A stretch of DNA of 64,000 bases from Fonsecaea monophora (taxonomy: Eukaryota > Ascomycota > Eurotiomycetes > Chaetothyriales > Herpotrichiellaceae), in assembly GCF_001642475.1 (NCBI RefSeq), contig NW_019173957.1:186001-250000 (forward strand), written 5' to 3'. Numbering within the stretch: position 1 is the first letter of the stretch; every line of letters begins with the position of its first letter. Below are positions 52,722-64,000 of this stretch, piece by piece. Made by a program: the position numbers and the translations under genes. The notes below the pieces were generated by a model. The model was not told the origin of the DNA, ran no database searches, and saw only the letters and a list, made by a program, of their open reading frames with translations.

Positions 52722-54678
52722 ACCATCTAAAGCCTCGCGGCCCTTTGACGGCTTTCTTGTTCTTTCTCGTCTATCTACATCAGACCCTTGCCGACCCTGC
52801 TATATATTGCAAGCCCGTTCCGTCCTCGCAAAACTGGCCTGCTCAATCGGCATGGCAAAAGTTGAATGAGACTATATCTGGAAGACTCTTTGTGGACGTA
52901 CCTCCTGGGGCTGTCTGTCACCCAGGAACTTCACTGTTCAACAATGTCACCTGTGCTTTTGTTCTTTCGCAATGGACAAACTCGAGCTTCCATGCCAACA
53001 ACCCCATTTCGGCGGACTACAATGATGACGGATGTCTGCCATCGCCTTTGGCGCCTTGTTCTGTCGCTGCTTATCCATCCTACGTTGTCCACGCTACCAA
53101 GGCATCTGATGTACAAGCGGCAGTGGAGTTTGCTGCAAACACAGGGGTGAGATTGATTGTCAAAGGAACTGGTCATGATCTCCTGTCCAGGTAAGAGTCA
53201 TAAACCTCTTTTTTATTGAAACGCAATTGACCGCATCAGGTCGTCTGGAGGCCAGTCTCTGTCGATATGGACACACAATATTGTGGGTGTCTCGGTGAAT
53301 ACTAGTGATCCACGGGCTCTTCCATATGGCGGAGTTGGCTCGGTCAAGATCGCCGCTGGATCGAGGATGGCGGAGGTCTACCGAGAGGTTGCAAAGCATA
53401 ATCTCACGGTGATTGCAGGTGGTGACATGTCGGTCGGTATTGGTGGATGGGTCCTCGGGGGTGGTCATTCTCCCATCAGCTCTACGTATGGACTTGGAGC
53501 AGACCAGATCCTCGAGATGGAAGTGGTTACTCCAGACGGCGAGTTTGTCACCATCAACGAGAAATCGTACCCAGATCTATTCTGGGCCATGCGAGGGGTG
53601 AGCTACTATGTCAACCGTCCTACCAAGGAATCGACTGACCGAAGCTATAGGGTGGAGGCTCAACCTTTGGCGTCCTCATCAGCGTCACCATGAAGGTCTA
53701 TCCCACTCTTCCTGGCAGCCTTGCCATATTTTCCATCAACACCACTTCCAACAGCGACACTTTCTGGTCAATCTCTACATATTTCACCTCGCAGGTTCCC
53801 AGCCTGTCGGACAAAGGTGCCAATGGATACCACTACTTTGTCCCATATGCTCCGCCAAACCCTCCGGACCAGGCAGGGGTTATAGTCGGTGGCTACTTCT
53901 TCCCGAATAAAACTGCCACCCAGGTCAATACAATCCTGGGTCCCGTCATCACCAAGATCAACACAACAGACTGGGGTGACGGGGTCTTTGTCGCCACCGA
54001 AACCATCCCGATCCCAGATTTCACCAAGTTTTGGATGACGAACCAGCCTGAGACTGTAGGACCGTCTGAGCGTCTAGGTTCACGCCTCTTGACCCGCGGT
54101 GCTCTTACGGGGAACCAAACAGCGCTGGAAAATGCACTGCGCACTGCATCAAATGGCACCTGGACACTCCTCAACCACCTGGTCGCGGGGAAAGGGGTGC
54201 GCGATGCTAAAATACCCGGTGGGAACAACTCGGTGTGTCCCGCGTGGCGAAACAACACCTATATTCATTTCGGTGAGTATATCGTACTGCTGTCTTCACT
54301 TATCCACGCGGTAGCGCCGTGCTGACTCCAGCCTCCCTCTTCTGTCAAGTCACCTACCGCCAATGGACACCTTTAAACCAGACTGAAAAGACGGCTGTAA
54401 CAGACGCGCTCCGCAATAGAGCCATTGAAGCCCTGCGAATCCTCGATCCTTACACGGGAGCGTACGTGAACGAAGCTGATCCAACAGAGCCGAATTGGCA
54501 AACCACCTTCTGGGGTTCAAACTACCCGCGGCTGTTGGCTCTCAAGAAGAAGTACGACCCGAAAGGGATATTCTGGTGCAAGCCCTGTGTGGGCAATGAA
54601 CTGTGGAATGTCACGGGCAGTTCCGCAACGCAGGATGGAATCGGGCAGGATGGCGGGATGATCTGTAGAAGTCAGTGA
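52718..54678 (+). CDS. Secreted FAD-linked oxidase, berberine-bridge-enzyme type
   Basis: Four exons: 52718-53190, 53240-53597, 53651-54272 and 54350-54678, giving 593 aa. The N-terminus is a signal peptide (LTAFLFFLVYLHQTLA); an in-frame ATG at 52685 would add 11 residues. FAD-binding PCMH domain: VKGTGHDLLSRSSGGQSLSI (with the likely flavin-linked His), VIAGGDMSVGIGGWVLGGGH and YGLGADQILEMEVVTPDGE, then FWAMRGGGGSTFGVL rebuilt across intron 2. The C-terminal BBE segment is YVNEADPTEPNWQTTFWG followed by KYDPKGIFWC. These oxidases act on sugars, alcohols or alkaloid-like metabolites outside the cell or in the secretory path. Many N-glycosylation sequons support secretion. It is divergent from the epoxide hydrolase gene, which may be coincidental. 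Confidence 0.93.
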
Positions 54679-56382
54679 GGTATGAAAGGGGTCAAACATC
54701 TGGAGTTACAACTACGTATGTTTTTGCAAAGTCTCCTCTGAAGCTTCTCAATATGGCGACACCGTGGTGACGCCTCGTTTCCCACTCTGAGGCACCTGGG
54801 CTTCCCTAGCTGTTTGAAGTTGAATACAACGACCCTCCGGAAAGTTCTTGCCGACCCTGGAGAGGCGGAGGAAGGACGAATGAGGTATTATGAGGTCACA
54901 AGGCGTCCAGAAGAAGATGGTTACCCAGGCCAGGTTGAGGGAATTTACTCATAGAAAAGTCCCACGCAGATCGACAATCTCCGTTTGTTCCGGTCTCTAG
55001 GGCGAGCCTCCAGAAGAAGAAGAAAATTGGCACAGTCTGACAGAGAGAAGACGCCCTCTCAGAATTCGGCTAGTAGTCACTAAATAGCCATGAGCCAGCG
55101 GCCAATCAAACATGATACCCTTGATCTGATAGTGAGTCCCTCCTCATTACTACTGAAACAGCCCTCCCCTTTGAGGACACATTGCGACTTTGTCTCGGCG
55201 GGAGCAAAGGAATCGGTGGACCTGGTCTAGCTAAATATGTAATTGCTCCCCGGAAGCTCTACCCAATCACCACGTACGATTAAAACCACCCAGTTTTCGA
55301 GCTTGGTTACAGTTCGGTGACAGTAGTTGTAAAGACATGTTTATGTAATATGAGCCATACAGCTAGTATATTCTTTACCGTTCCGCGAGTCTCCGTTGGC
55401 GCTTTCATTCGAAGCAAAAAGGCGATTGAGAGTCAGGCACGTCGATAGACCTTTCTTATTGGGAATAGATTACCGGCGGAGTTATTCCAGTCGCGAATAT
55501 CTCGTCGCGAACAACACAGCTATGTACAGTAACACCTTGACATGCCTCACCCCTTCGCCCATTCGCCCCTTCACTAGCACTCAAATTCGCTGGAAGGCAT
55601 GTTCGATCTATGTACGCAACATCTAAGGCTAGGTTTCGGGGCAACTCGTGCTTCCGTCGCTATCAGCTAACCTCTCCAAAATAACAAGCCGAACAAATAT
55701 GCCACCCTCATTGCGACTCATCTGCAAATATGCGCGCTCGGAAACGTCAAGAGACAATTCCTTACGTTTCTTCTTACAGTACACACTGATTCAATTGCGC
55801 CTTCATCTCGCATGTACACAAAATACATTCGGGTTCACAAGTGTCGAGTCTAGCCCCATACAGTATCGCATCCAAGCGCAGATCCTCGCATTCACCAATC
55901 GACAGCGAGCACAGACTTGGCACGACCGCATCTTCCTGTATCTGAGGCAGCGAACATTAATAGCAGCAACGATTTTACTCAAAATCGACTTCGACCGTTG
56001 CCAACCGCTCTCAGAGGGCTAAATGCCCCGTACTCGAGGGATGCAAGGAGAGCCAACATGAAAAGAGGTGGTTGCGTCGAAGTACAGTACAGTACCATCG
56101 ATATTCCCACCTGTGTTCAAATCTCCTTCTGCGGTTGCAGCAAGCAATCGAGGTTAGTATGCAACGATCACGTGCCAGCACAATGAGAGTGCCAACACAT
56201 CGCTCTCTTGTTCAGCCGTATCCAGACCTGGTCGGCGTACCAGCTCTTTCCATGACACCAGGTCCTCTGGATCCTGAGATTCCCGTTATTCCCAACCCCT
56301 ACCGATGCGAGATCCTGCCTCTCCTGCCATCACCGATTGCCCTTACGATCTCGTCTTGCTTGTCCCCTGAGCCTTCTCGACG
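54679..56382. other. Gene-poor region upstream of the NLR gene, 1.7 kb
   Basis: No gene that I can support. The frame at 55648-56022 is 124 codons but shows no family features, and its neighbours overlap it. Long non-coding flanks are common around fungal NLR genes. Confidence 0.5.
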
Positions 56383-59300
56383 ATGCCTTCTCTACCGATC
56401 GAAGAGTACCAGGTGGGCTGGGTGTGCGCCCTCCCCAAGGAGCTGACGGCCGCGCGGGTGATGCTGGACGAAGAGCATGAACCATACTCGAATCAAGTGC
56501 CGCACGACAATAACAATTACGTGCTGGGACGCATTCATGGTCACAACGTGGTGATGGCGTGCCTGCCTGCCGGAGTGTATGGCACCGTCTCCGCGGCGAC
56601 CGTGGCGACCAACATGTTGAGGACTTTTACTGGCATCCGCTTCGGCCTAATGGTTGGCATCGGGGGAGGAATCCCAGGCTCCCACAAAGGCGGGGACATT
56701 AGGCTCGGTGACGTGGTGGTCAGTCAGCCTGATGGGACGCACGGGGGCGTGGTGCAGTACGACCTCCGGACGAATCTGGGAGATGGAGTATTCGAGCAGA
56801 AGGGCATGCTCCGGCCACCTCCAACTCTCCTGTTGACCGCGCTGGCCAACCTCCAATCAAAACACCAAATGTATGGTTCACAGATCCCCGAAATTCTTTC
56901 CGCAATGGTCCAGCGATTTCCACGATTGGCCAAGGGAGGGTACGTGCATCCTGGTGTGGAGAACGATACACTGTTTTGCAGCAACATCGAAGGCCACCAA
57001 GACGGGGGTCATTGCACCGAATGTCAGAACGGCATTGTCGACCGACAGCCTCGTGAAGACCACAGTCCCGAGGTTCATTACGGGGTCATTGCTTCAGGAA
57101 ACGAATTGATGAAGAATGTGGTCGAACGGGCTCGGCTGGGCCGCGAATTCGGCGCCAAGTGTGTGGAAATGGAGGCCGCTGGATTGATGCCTGATTTTCC
57201 CTGTGTTGTGGTGCGAGGGATCTGTGACTATGCCGATTCCCATACGAATGACGTGTGGCAGGAATATGCGGCGGCTACCGCTGCCGGGTTTGCCAAAGAA
57301 CTGTTAGCCATTGTCAAGCCAGCAGAAGTGATGTCGGTCAAACAGGCCGCAGAGGTTATGAGTAAGTCTTGCAAATCATCTCCCCGAGGTAGTTAGAGCT
57401 AAATATATCGTGGATTGACTTCTATGTATAGGATAGAAGTGCTGATGTCTCGGTAGAATATAATCTCGGTCTCAATCTCTACGATGCTCCGGACATGAAT
57501 GAGGATTTCTTTATTGGTCGACAGAGCGAGATTCACCGGATGGAGTCGATCTTGCAGCCTCAGTCCGACACAGTCGACTCCCGCAGAAAGGTGCTTGTTC
57601 TCGGCGGCATGGGTGGAATTGGCAAGACTCAGCTGGCGATTTCCTATGCCAAACGACATCGGAGCGACTATTCGTCCGTCTTCTGGCTGAATGCCACCTC
57701 TGAGGTCAGCCTTCAGACGAGCTTACGGAATGTGGCCCATCGAGTGCTACCTCCGGAGACAGTCGGTAAGCTTGACGGCGAGCAGATTCGTGTGTCCATC
57801 TCGAATTGGCTCTCGGAACACGACAACACTCGGTGGCTACTTATCTTCGACAATTACGACGATCCGGACGAGTACTCGCTTCATACATATTTCTCATATG
57901 TCGCGCAAGGCTCGGTCATCGTCACCACGCGACAGCCGGGTCGAGTGAACGGAGTCGAGGTGCGGGTGCAATCGATGAGCAAGGAAGACGACAGCCTTCG
58001 AATTCTAGCTACTCGGTCCGGACGCGACAACGCAGAATCAGGTAAGGGAGGTTAATTCACTACTCGCTGTTTATTGCTAACCGTTTGAAGACCAAGATGC
58101 CCGACTCCTGGCCCAGCGACTCGAGGGGCATCCCTTAGCTCTGGCAACAGCGGGAGCCTTTTTGAGTCAGTCTTCGATCAGCTTTGGCCAGTATCTTCGA
58201 CAGTATCACGCGCGATGGAAAGTGATTGATTCGATGGAGGCATTGCCCGAGTATCCTTCGCGCACACTCTACATGACATGGACTCTATCATTCACGCGGA
58301 TTGAGCAACAATGCCCACGTGCAGCACACCTCTTGCGATTTCTAGCGTATTTGGATCACCAGGATGTCTGGTTCCAACTCTTCACAAGAGTGCAAGGTGA
58401 CAACCGACCGGCGTGGTTTACGGAATTAGCGGGCGACGAGTGTGTGTTTGAGGATACGATGCATATTCTCACACGATACTGTCTCGTGGAAGCGCATTAT
58501 CAGACTGGGTCATACAGTCTTCACGTGTGTGTCCATGACTGGACGTTAGAGGGGTTGAACCAACCGATCGACGCGAGGCAATACTGGTTAGCGTTTGACT
58601 GTGTGGCTAGCCACGTCGATAAGGACGAAAACTGGGATCATCTGTCGACGATTCGATATCGGCCGATCACGAGGCATGCCGAGCGGTTGGTGCACGGTCG
58701 CTTTCGGACAGCAGCAAACCGGAACGACTCAGTACGGATCAGATTAGATGCGATGGTGTTACTGGCGCAGCTTCTTAGATATCAAGTACGGTTTAATGCC
58801 GCCGAGCAGATGTACATTCAAGCGCTACAAGGCTACGAGGAGGCACTTGGACCAGACCACATATCGACACTCGATACGGTCAATGACCTAGGCGGCCTCT
58901 ACAACGTCCAAGGCAAGCTAGTCGAGGCGGAGAAGATGTTCGTTCGAGCGCTACAAGGCTTTGAGAAGGTACTTGGACCGGACTACATATTAACACTCGA
59001 TACGGTCAATAACCTAGGCCTCTTCTACAACGCCCACGGTAAGCTAGTCGAGGCGGAGAAGATGTTCGTTCGAGCGCTACAAGGCTTTAAGAAGGCACTT
59101 GGACCGGACCACATATTAACACTCAATACGGTCAATAACCTAGGCCGCCTCTACATCGCCCAAGGCAAGCTAGTCGAGGCGGAGAAGATGTTCGTTCGAG
59201 CGCTACAAGGCTTTAAGAAGGCACTTGGACCGGACTACATATCGACACTCGATACGGTCAATAACCTAGGCCTCCTCTACATCGCCCAAGACAAGCTAGT

Positions 59301-59901
59301 CGAGGCGGAGAAGATGTTCGTTCGAGCGCTACAAGGCTGCGAGGAGATACTTGGACCAGACCACATATCGACACTCCATACGGTCAATAACCTAGGCCTC
59401 CTCTATACCGCCCAAGACAAGCTAGTCGAGGCGGAGAAGATGTTCGTTCGAGCGCTACAAGGCTGCGAGGAGGTACTTGGACCAGACCATCTATCGACAC
59501 TCTATGCAGTCGGAAGCCTAGGCCTCCTCTACAACGCTCAAGGCAAGCTAGTCGAGGCGGAGAAGATGTTCGTTCGAGCGCTACAAGGTTACGAGGAGGC
59601 ATTCGGGGTCGAGCGTGTCTCGTCATATCTGCCGGCGTTAAGTACTATATTCTCATTTGGTAACCTCTACGCGCAAACAGATCGAACAGATACAGCGAAA
59701 GAAATGTACACTCGAGCACTGTCGGGTTATGCAGCCGTCCAAGGACCTTCCTCGAAACGGTGTATTGAGATTCAAGATCGGCTTCAGGCTTTGCAGCTCA
59801 CGCCGAGTGAGAGTGACACCCAACATACGCCTACCGAGTCTGGAAATACGGAACAAAATCTCGTCTACAGAAACTTTTCCACAGATCAAGAAGATGACTG
59901 A
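56383..59901 (+). CDS. Fungal NLR: nucleoside-phosphorylase-like domain, NB-ARC, TPR array
   Basis: Three exons: 56383-57361, 57457-58041 and 58091-59901, total 1124 aa. Residues about 8-315 form a PNP/UDP-phosphorylase-like effector domain (VGWVCALPKELTAA, LMVGIGGGIPG, DIRLGDVVVSQP, MEAAGLMPDFPCVVVRGICD). Residues about 345-690 are the NB-ARC NTPase: P-loop GGMGGIGKT (376-384), Walker B LLIFDNYDDP (Asp458), SVIVTTR, the GHPLALA motif (534-540) and an MHD-like VHDW (His670-Asp671). Residues about 754-1047 are kinesin-light-chain-type TPRs with a 42-residue period. This domain order defines a known class of fungal NLR-like receptors, which are thought to trigger immune or incompatibility reactions. 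The effector may act on nucleosides or nucleotides. The protein ends with a polar tail. All motifs are intact, so the receptor looks functional. Confidence 0.93.
58912..59667 (+). repeat. Six near-identical 126-bp TPR-coding repeats
   Basis: Six tandem 126-bp units start at 58912, 59038, 59164, 59290, 59416 and 59542, each encoding a 42-residue TPR with the core KLVEAEKMFVRALQG. About 46 bp (aagctagtcgaggcgg... to the Gln-Gly codons) are identical in all copies apart from the last base or two in the sixth. A more diverged unit precedes them (from about 58786). The final unit diverges in its second half. Confidence 0.95.
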
Positions 59902-61633
59902 TGAATGGGACTTCCGATGTCGGATCCTCTCTTGTCATCCTTCCTCGCAGCAGCCCTGGCCATCGAACGGGTCGCCTCCATATAATTGAATGAAAGGTTC
60001 AACCGGAGTCTCTTATCCTTCCGGAAGGATTGACGCCAATTACGCAGTTATTTTCCACAATCCCTCAATCAATGTTGGTTTGATCGAATCTTTTGGTTGG
60101 ATCTCGCTGCAAACGTTCCGTGACTCAGACGACCGCAGTCGTATCCTCGGACCGTACACCTCGACTTCTAGGGAGCTTTTTCTGTAAGAGCTCCTCGAGC
60201 TGGGCTTTCAAGACAAGTCGCCATTAACAGCCAGGGGCTAATAGCACTTCGGGCTCGGTATCCTTTGAGATCGCTTTGCCGTTGAGCGTCACTTTCCACT
60301 CGGTCGAGTAGCGCAGGCAATCTGGAAAATCGCTACCATATGTCTGGGTTCCACTCCCGCTCTTGCAAAAATCTCGAGGTCAATGGGGTTGGGTTATGGC
60401 ACTGGCTTACTGCCGATCGGATGTTATTCGCTGTCACACAGGGTGTGATGTGGTCAGGAAGAGGAGTTGCACGCGGTTCCGACACTCGTTACGCTTTCTG
60501 AAAACTGGGTAGAATTCTGCGGGCGCCCATTCCTGGAACTTGAACAAGTTATCTAAATTGACCGCTTCATCCATAGCGTCGGGTCGTGGCTTTAAAAGTG
60601 ATGGGAGTGATACGTTTCGATTTGACAAAGTTGTGGTGGCGGAGGACCCAAGGCTGGTCTCGCGTCAGGAAACGTATGATTTTGAGCAATGAGAGCGATC
60701 GCTAAGTCAGGTCTGCGCATCAGGAGAAAACAGCGATTCAGATATGTTGACGAGGCTGTCGAAAATAGCCAGAGAGACCATTGCGATGTTCCAGCTCAAT
60801 GCGGCGGGGGCCTGTCGCACTTTGCGGGTGTGCTCAAGGAGAAGAAGGTGCTGCTTCTCGCAAGAGCTACGCACGCCGATGAGAGGAGGGAGGTTGCATT
60901 TCCTACTGTACAGTATCATGGTCAAAATTTAGGGAATCGTCAGAACGATCAGAACTTTTATCGCTCCAACAGAAAACTCTCCCTTGACCTGGTCGCAGAT
61001 CTGCGGCTGATATAAGCTGTGGTGGGAATGGCGGCCTAGGCGAATACGAGTTGTTGCGCCTTCGAACTCGCAGCAGTAGTAGCTTCGAACTGAATCTTAA
61101 ACTGGGGAGGGAGCGAAAGGTCGTTGGGATGGGACAGCATTGGAGCGCCGGCAATTCACTTGGCTACATACTCCACACTCCGATGGCTTTTTCCAATACA
61201 TTCAATGTATTACCGAATAATCTTTCGGTGTGCGCGTGGTATTGGAAATACCATAGAGAGATCCACACCTTCGTGTGGTGCAAATTAGCAAGAAGGCTAC
61301 CACGGATCAATTTTAGCTCTTTTACCCAAAGCATTACTCTTGCACATTCTGGGAGAGGATCCCCCGCCGCCAGGTCTCGTGCCGCTCTGCTGGATTTAGT
61401 GCTTGTCTGTGATTGCTCCAAGCAATGTGGCTTGTCGAATCATGTCTTGGGTAACCTACACCTAAATAACTCCCTGTTACTCATTGCTATATTACCAGTC
61501 GATCCTCCGAGGCTGCATGGGAGTTGGACGATCAAGCGGAAGGGCACGTGTCTGTGCTTGCCATTTGAACTCTTTACATTATCCATGCAGATCATCTGAG
61601 AGCATACATTGTTGTCTGTCGGCCCATTGAACA
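59902..61633. other. Gene-poor region downstream of the NLR gene, 1.7 kb
   Basis: Frames at 60689-61015 and 61051-61599 lack family features and overlap minus-strand frames. I see no gene, RNA or transposon terminus. Confidence 0.5.
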
Positions 61634-63064
61634 ATGGAGTTGACTTTTACCAACGGCCTTGCCCTTTCTCCAAGCAAAGACCCCTACTTTTTGGGCGACG
61701 CTGGTATTGATGGCTACATCTCCATAGCAGCCTCAAAAGGCATTGACTTCGACAGACTCAAGGTCACCTTGGAGGGTCAGTTAGCTGTTTGCTTTTCCTC
61801 CGCAGTGCTTTGAACCCTGTGCTGATAGAACCAGGTGTTCTGTTAAACACCATCCGGAGCGCGGATTGGTATGTGGATACCCTCGTCCACGGAATCCAAA
61901 GGGTATGAGGCATTCACACTTGGAACCTGTCTAAGAGCTCTATGTTGACTCCGCCTGCAGCTCCTGCAGCTCGACGACATCAAGACAACGAGGGATTTCG
62001 TCGGCCTCGAAGACCAAGCAAAGAGCACACCCAAGTGCTTCTTTCACTTCGACATACCGAAGACTCTACAGTCCGAACTCCTGGGACAGAATCGCGGGTT
62101 CCTACGAGACCTCCCCCCATCCCTACCTAGTTTCGAGAGCGTGAAGAAACACCCTGTTCTCCAGCCACGGTATCAGGGAGAAAGCAATGTCGGCTACAAT
62201 CTCCGTGTGCAGGCTCTTGTCCGAGACAAAGTGGTCGCCAGCATCACCCGCACCGTCAACATCATCCCGACCCTGGACGTCCCTCCGCCATTTTGTGTCG
62301 CAGATTTCCCCGGCGAGTACGTCCTAACAGAGTCGAGATGCCAGAGGATATGGCGTCCCGGCGGATCTCGCACGAGAGAGCTGCGGATCGAAGCCAGCCA
62401 GCCTTTGCCGGTGATTTTGTGCAAACCTACAGACGACACGGTCTTTTCTACCACGTTAAGCCTGATGCAAATCAACAATTTAACCAGGAACTGCCGAGAA
62501 CTGCCACGAGCTCCAGTCATCGGCCAGTGCGTGGCATCCCTGGTGTTCTCGACCTATATCTCCAGCGACCCGCGCGAAAGTGCTCCGACGCTGGAAGACG
62601 TCTCGTCTTCCCGTGGCACGCTATGTCGCAACGAGGGAGTCTACGCCAAAGTCGAAGTTCCCGTACAGTTCTCAGGCTGGAAGGAAATCCCCCACACTTT
62701 ACCACGTAAGTATTTGTGGTGGCAGCACCGTTGCGATTTGGCTCTGCCCTGACCCTGACCCTGACTAATTTCTACAGAAGATGACGGCACGCCAGACACA
62801 AACACAGACACGGCACAGCGGTCGATCGCGGAAGCCCAAGCCCATTTGACACTTAACTTTGGCCAGCTAAAGTACCCGGTCCCCAGTTTCGAATCCTCGC
62901 TGGTGTCACGCCGGTATAAACTCGACCTCTGCGTCCGAGTCACGGCATCAAATCGCCGCCGCACGTTCCGCCTCATTCTGCCCGCTCAGATTTCTTACTC
63001 GGCGGACAAAGCTCAGAGTCCCAGGACGAATCTCGAGTGTGACTGTCCTCCATATTTCGCATAG
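61634..63064 (+). CDS. Arrestin-like protein (alpha-arrestin fold)
   Basis: Four exons: 61634-61775, 61829-61902, 61961-62705 and 62778-63064, giving 415 aa. The arrestin-N strand pattern is visible: an N-terminal FTNGLALSPSKDPYFLGDAG, then IDGYISIAASKGIDFDRLKV, and FFHFDIPKTLQSELLGQN. The C-domain region includes NVGYNLRVQALVRDKVVASI and YKLDLCVRVTASNRRRTFRL. No PPxY motif is visible, unlike classic ubiquitin-ligase adaptors of the Art/Aly type, so it may act as another kind of trafficking adaptor. A possible distant relation to Ldb19 is not shown. Introns are short and canonical (53, 58 and 72 bp). Arrestin assignment is by pattern, not by search. Confidence 0.7.
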
Positions 63065-64000
63065 GTTGTTGTTACGTAACAGTGATACTTTCCGACTGGG
63101 ATAGGGAGGGAGGTGGGAATGTGGTGCTTGGGATTGTGACTTCTCTCTCTCACACACACGCATTGCATTGCATGGGATTCAGCCCTTCTGGGTCTATGTG
63201 ATCGAGCTCGGCGTTTGCTCCATTTTGCTGCCTTGGGCTAAGAGAGAGGTGATTTGCGGGGTCAACTCTTCGATTATGGTTTCTCCGTGCCTTCGACTCT
63301 GGTACGCGCTGGCGGGGAACCAGTGGAGATATGTACCGCGGAGATGGTCCAGATTCTGGGAAGTAAGTAGGTAATCAGGGCAAGCGAATCGAGCGTATAT
63401 TTGTATGCATGTCTGCACGCATGCATGCATGCATGGATGTAAGCCCGTCTTCCCATTAACTCCCTCCAACAACACCCCCGTCCCATCCCATCCATCTGCC
63501 TCTGCCCCTGCGCGAATATTTAATATGACGTCCATCCACTTGTAGGAGCAGGAAAAATGTGGAGAACAAACTATTTCGTAAAACAAAGACCGGGAAAAAT
63601 ATGGGTCCAATCGACAGACTTGGCTAGCCACCCGATGTGTCACCGTTTCGTGGAAAGGCACAAAGTGTAGCTATACCTCCGCGGGGACCCCTCTCTCACT
63701 ACCGTATCTGCGAAGGAATCTGGGTTCGTAGTGGGGAGAGGTATGGAGAGGTCCTCGGAGATCCGGAGATGCTGGGACAGACAGGAGCAACAGCAAGAGT
63801 ACCGGCGGCAATAGTAGTGTTTGTCTTGGTGAATATGTAGGTAACTAGGTAGGGAGTCTCCGCGGATGGCCATTTACAGTAACACTCGCAGGAACGGGCT
63901 GGACCGCTGTCGATCTAATTCATGAGCTTGACGCGGACTTAATACCTCTCAGTCTCGTACGAACTAACATATCAACGATGTCAACTACAACTACAATGTC
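63065..64000. other. Intergenic to window end
   Basis: Includes a (GCAT)4 microsatellite at 63419-63435. An ATG at 63977 could begin a gene that continues beyond the window, but too little is seen to call it. Confidence 0.5.
63419..63435. repeat. (GCAT)4 microsatellite
   Basis: Perfect tandem GCAT units in non-coding DNA downstream of the arrestin-like gene. Confidence 0.8.

Noticed and set aside
58912..59667. Regular 126-bp repeats as a possible CRISPR array or satellite
   Set aside because: Each unit is an open 42-codon TPR in one continuous reading frame, without unique spacers, in a eukaryotic gene.
60689..61015. 108-codon frame downstream of the NLR gene
   Set aside because: No recognisable motif and overlapping frames on the other strand; not enough to call a gene.

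Overview
The window is nuclear DNA of a filamentous ascomycete (Pezizomycotina). The evidence is short 45-70 bp GT-AG introns, some with CTAAC/CTAAT-like branch sites, one gene per transcript on both strands, and family content typical of these fungi: a Zn2Cys6 regulator, an Sfl1-type HSF protein, an ACS-family MFS permease, a TDT/Mae1 transporter, S28 peptidase, Tda3- and bystin-type housekeeping genes, and a fungal NLR. The gene set fits Eurotiomycetes, possibly Chaetothyriales, but that placement is an inference.

Layout. 1-17 kb: a peroxisomal enoyl-CoA hydratase ending in SKL, an ACS-type permease, a seven-helix DUF7702-like membrane protein, a secreted S28 peptidase, a secreted Thr/Ser-rich surface protein with a C-terminal folded domain, a 2OG-Fe(II) oxygenase and a secreted histidine phosphatase. 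16-22 kb: a Tda3-like FAD oxidoreductase, a DUF3245 protein and an Sfl1/HSF-type regulator. 22-27 kb is gene-poor and holds the remains of a fungal Ser/Thr kinase. 27-41 kb is mostly housekeeping: bystin/Enp1, mitochondrial GatA, a Zn2Cys6 regulator, a type II haloacid dehalogenase and the succinyl-CoA ligase beta subunit, with one ankyrin gene that carries an early in-frame stop. At 42.2 kb an intron-containing tRNA-Ala(CGC) sits next to an AT-rich relic. 42.8-54.7 kb: a TDT transporter, a beta-carbonic anhydrase, a cyclin-D1-binding-protein homologue, an ADP-ribosylglycohydrolase, a peroxisomal epoxide hydrolase (SKL) divergent from a secreted berberine-bridge-type FAD oxidase. 54.7-61.6 kb: a solitary NLR gene (nucleoside phosphorylase-like domain, NB-ARC, TPR array) in gene-poor flanks. 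61.6-63.1 kb: an arrestin-like protein.

The most notable item is the NLR at 56383-59901. Its TPR array is made of 126-bp units that are almost identical in DNA, with differences concentrated at a few codons. This is the pattern expected of a fungal non-self recognition or regulated cell-death receptor whose ligand-binding repeats undergo recombination. Other points of interest are two separate SKL-tagged peroxisomal enzymes, an ankyrin gene broken only by one early TGA, and a kinase pseudogene with a legible catalytic core. All splice sites were assigned by eye from reading-frame continuity and family similarity; no search could be run.
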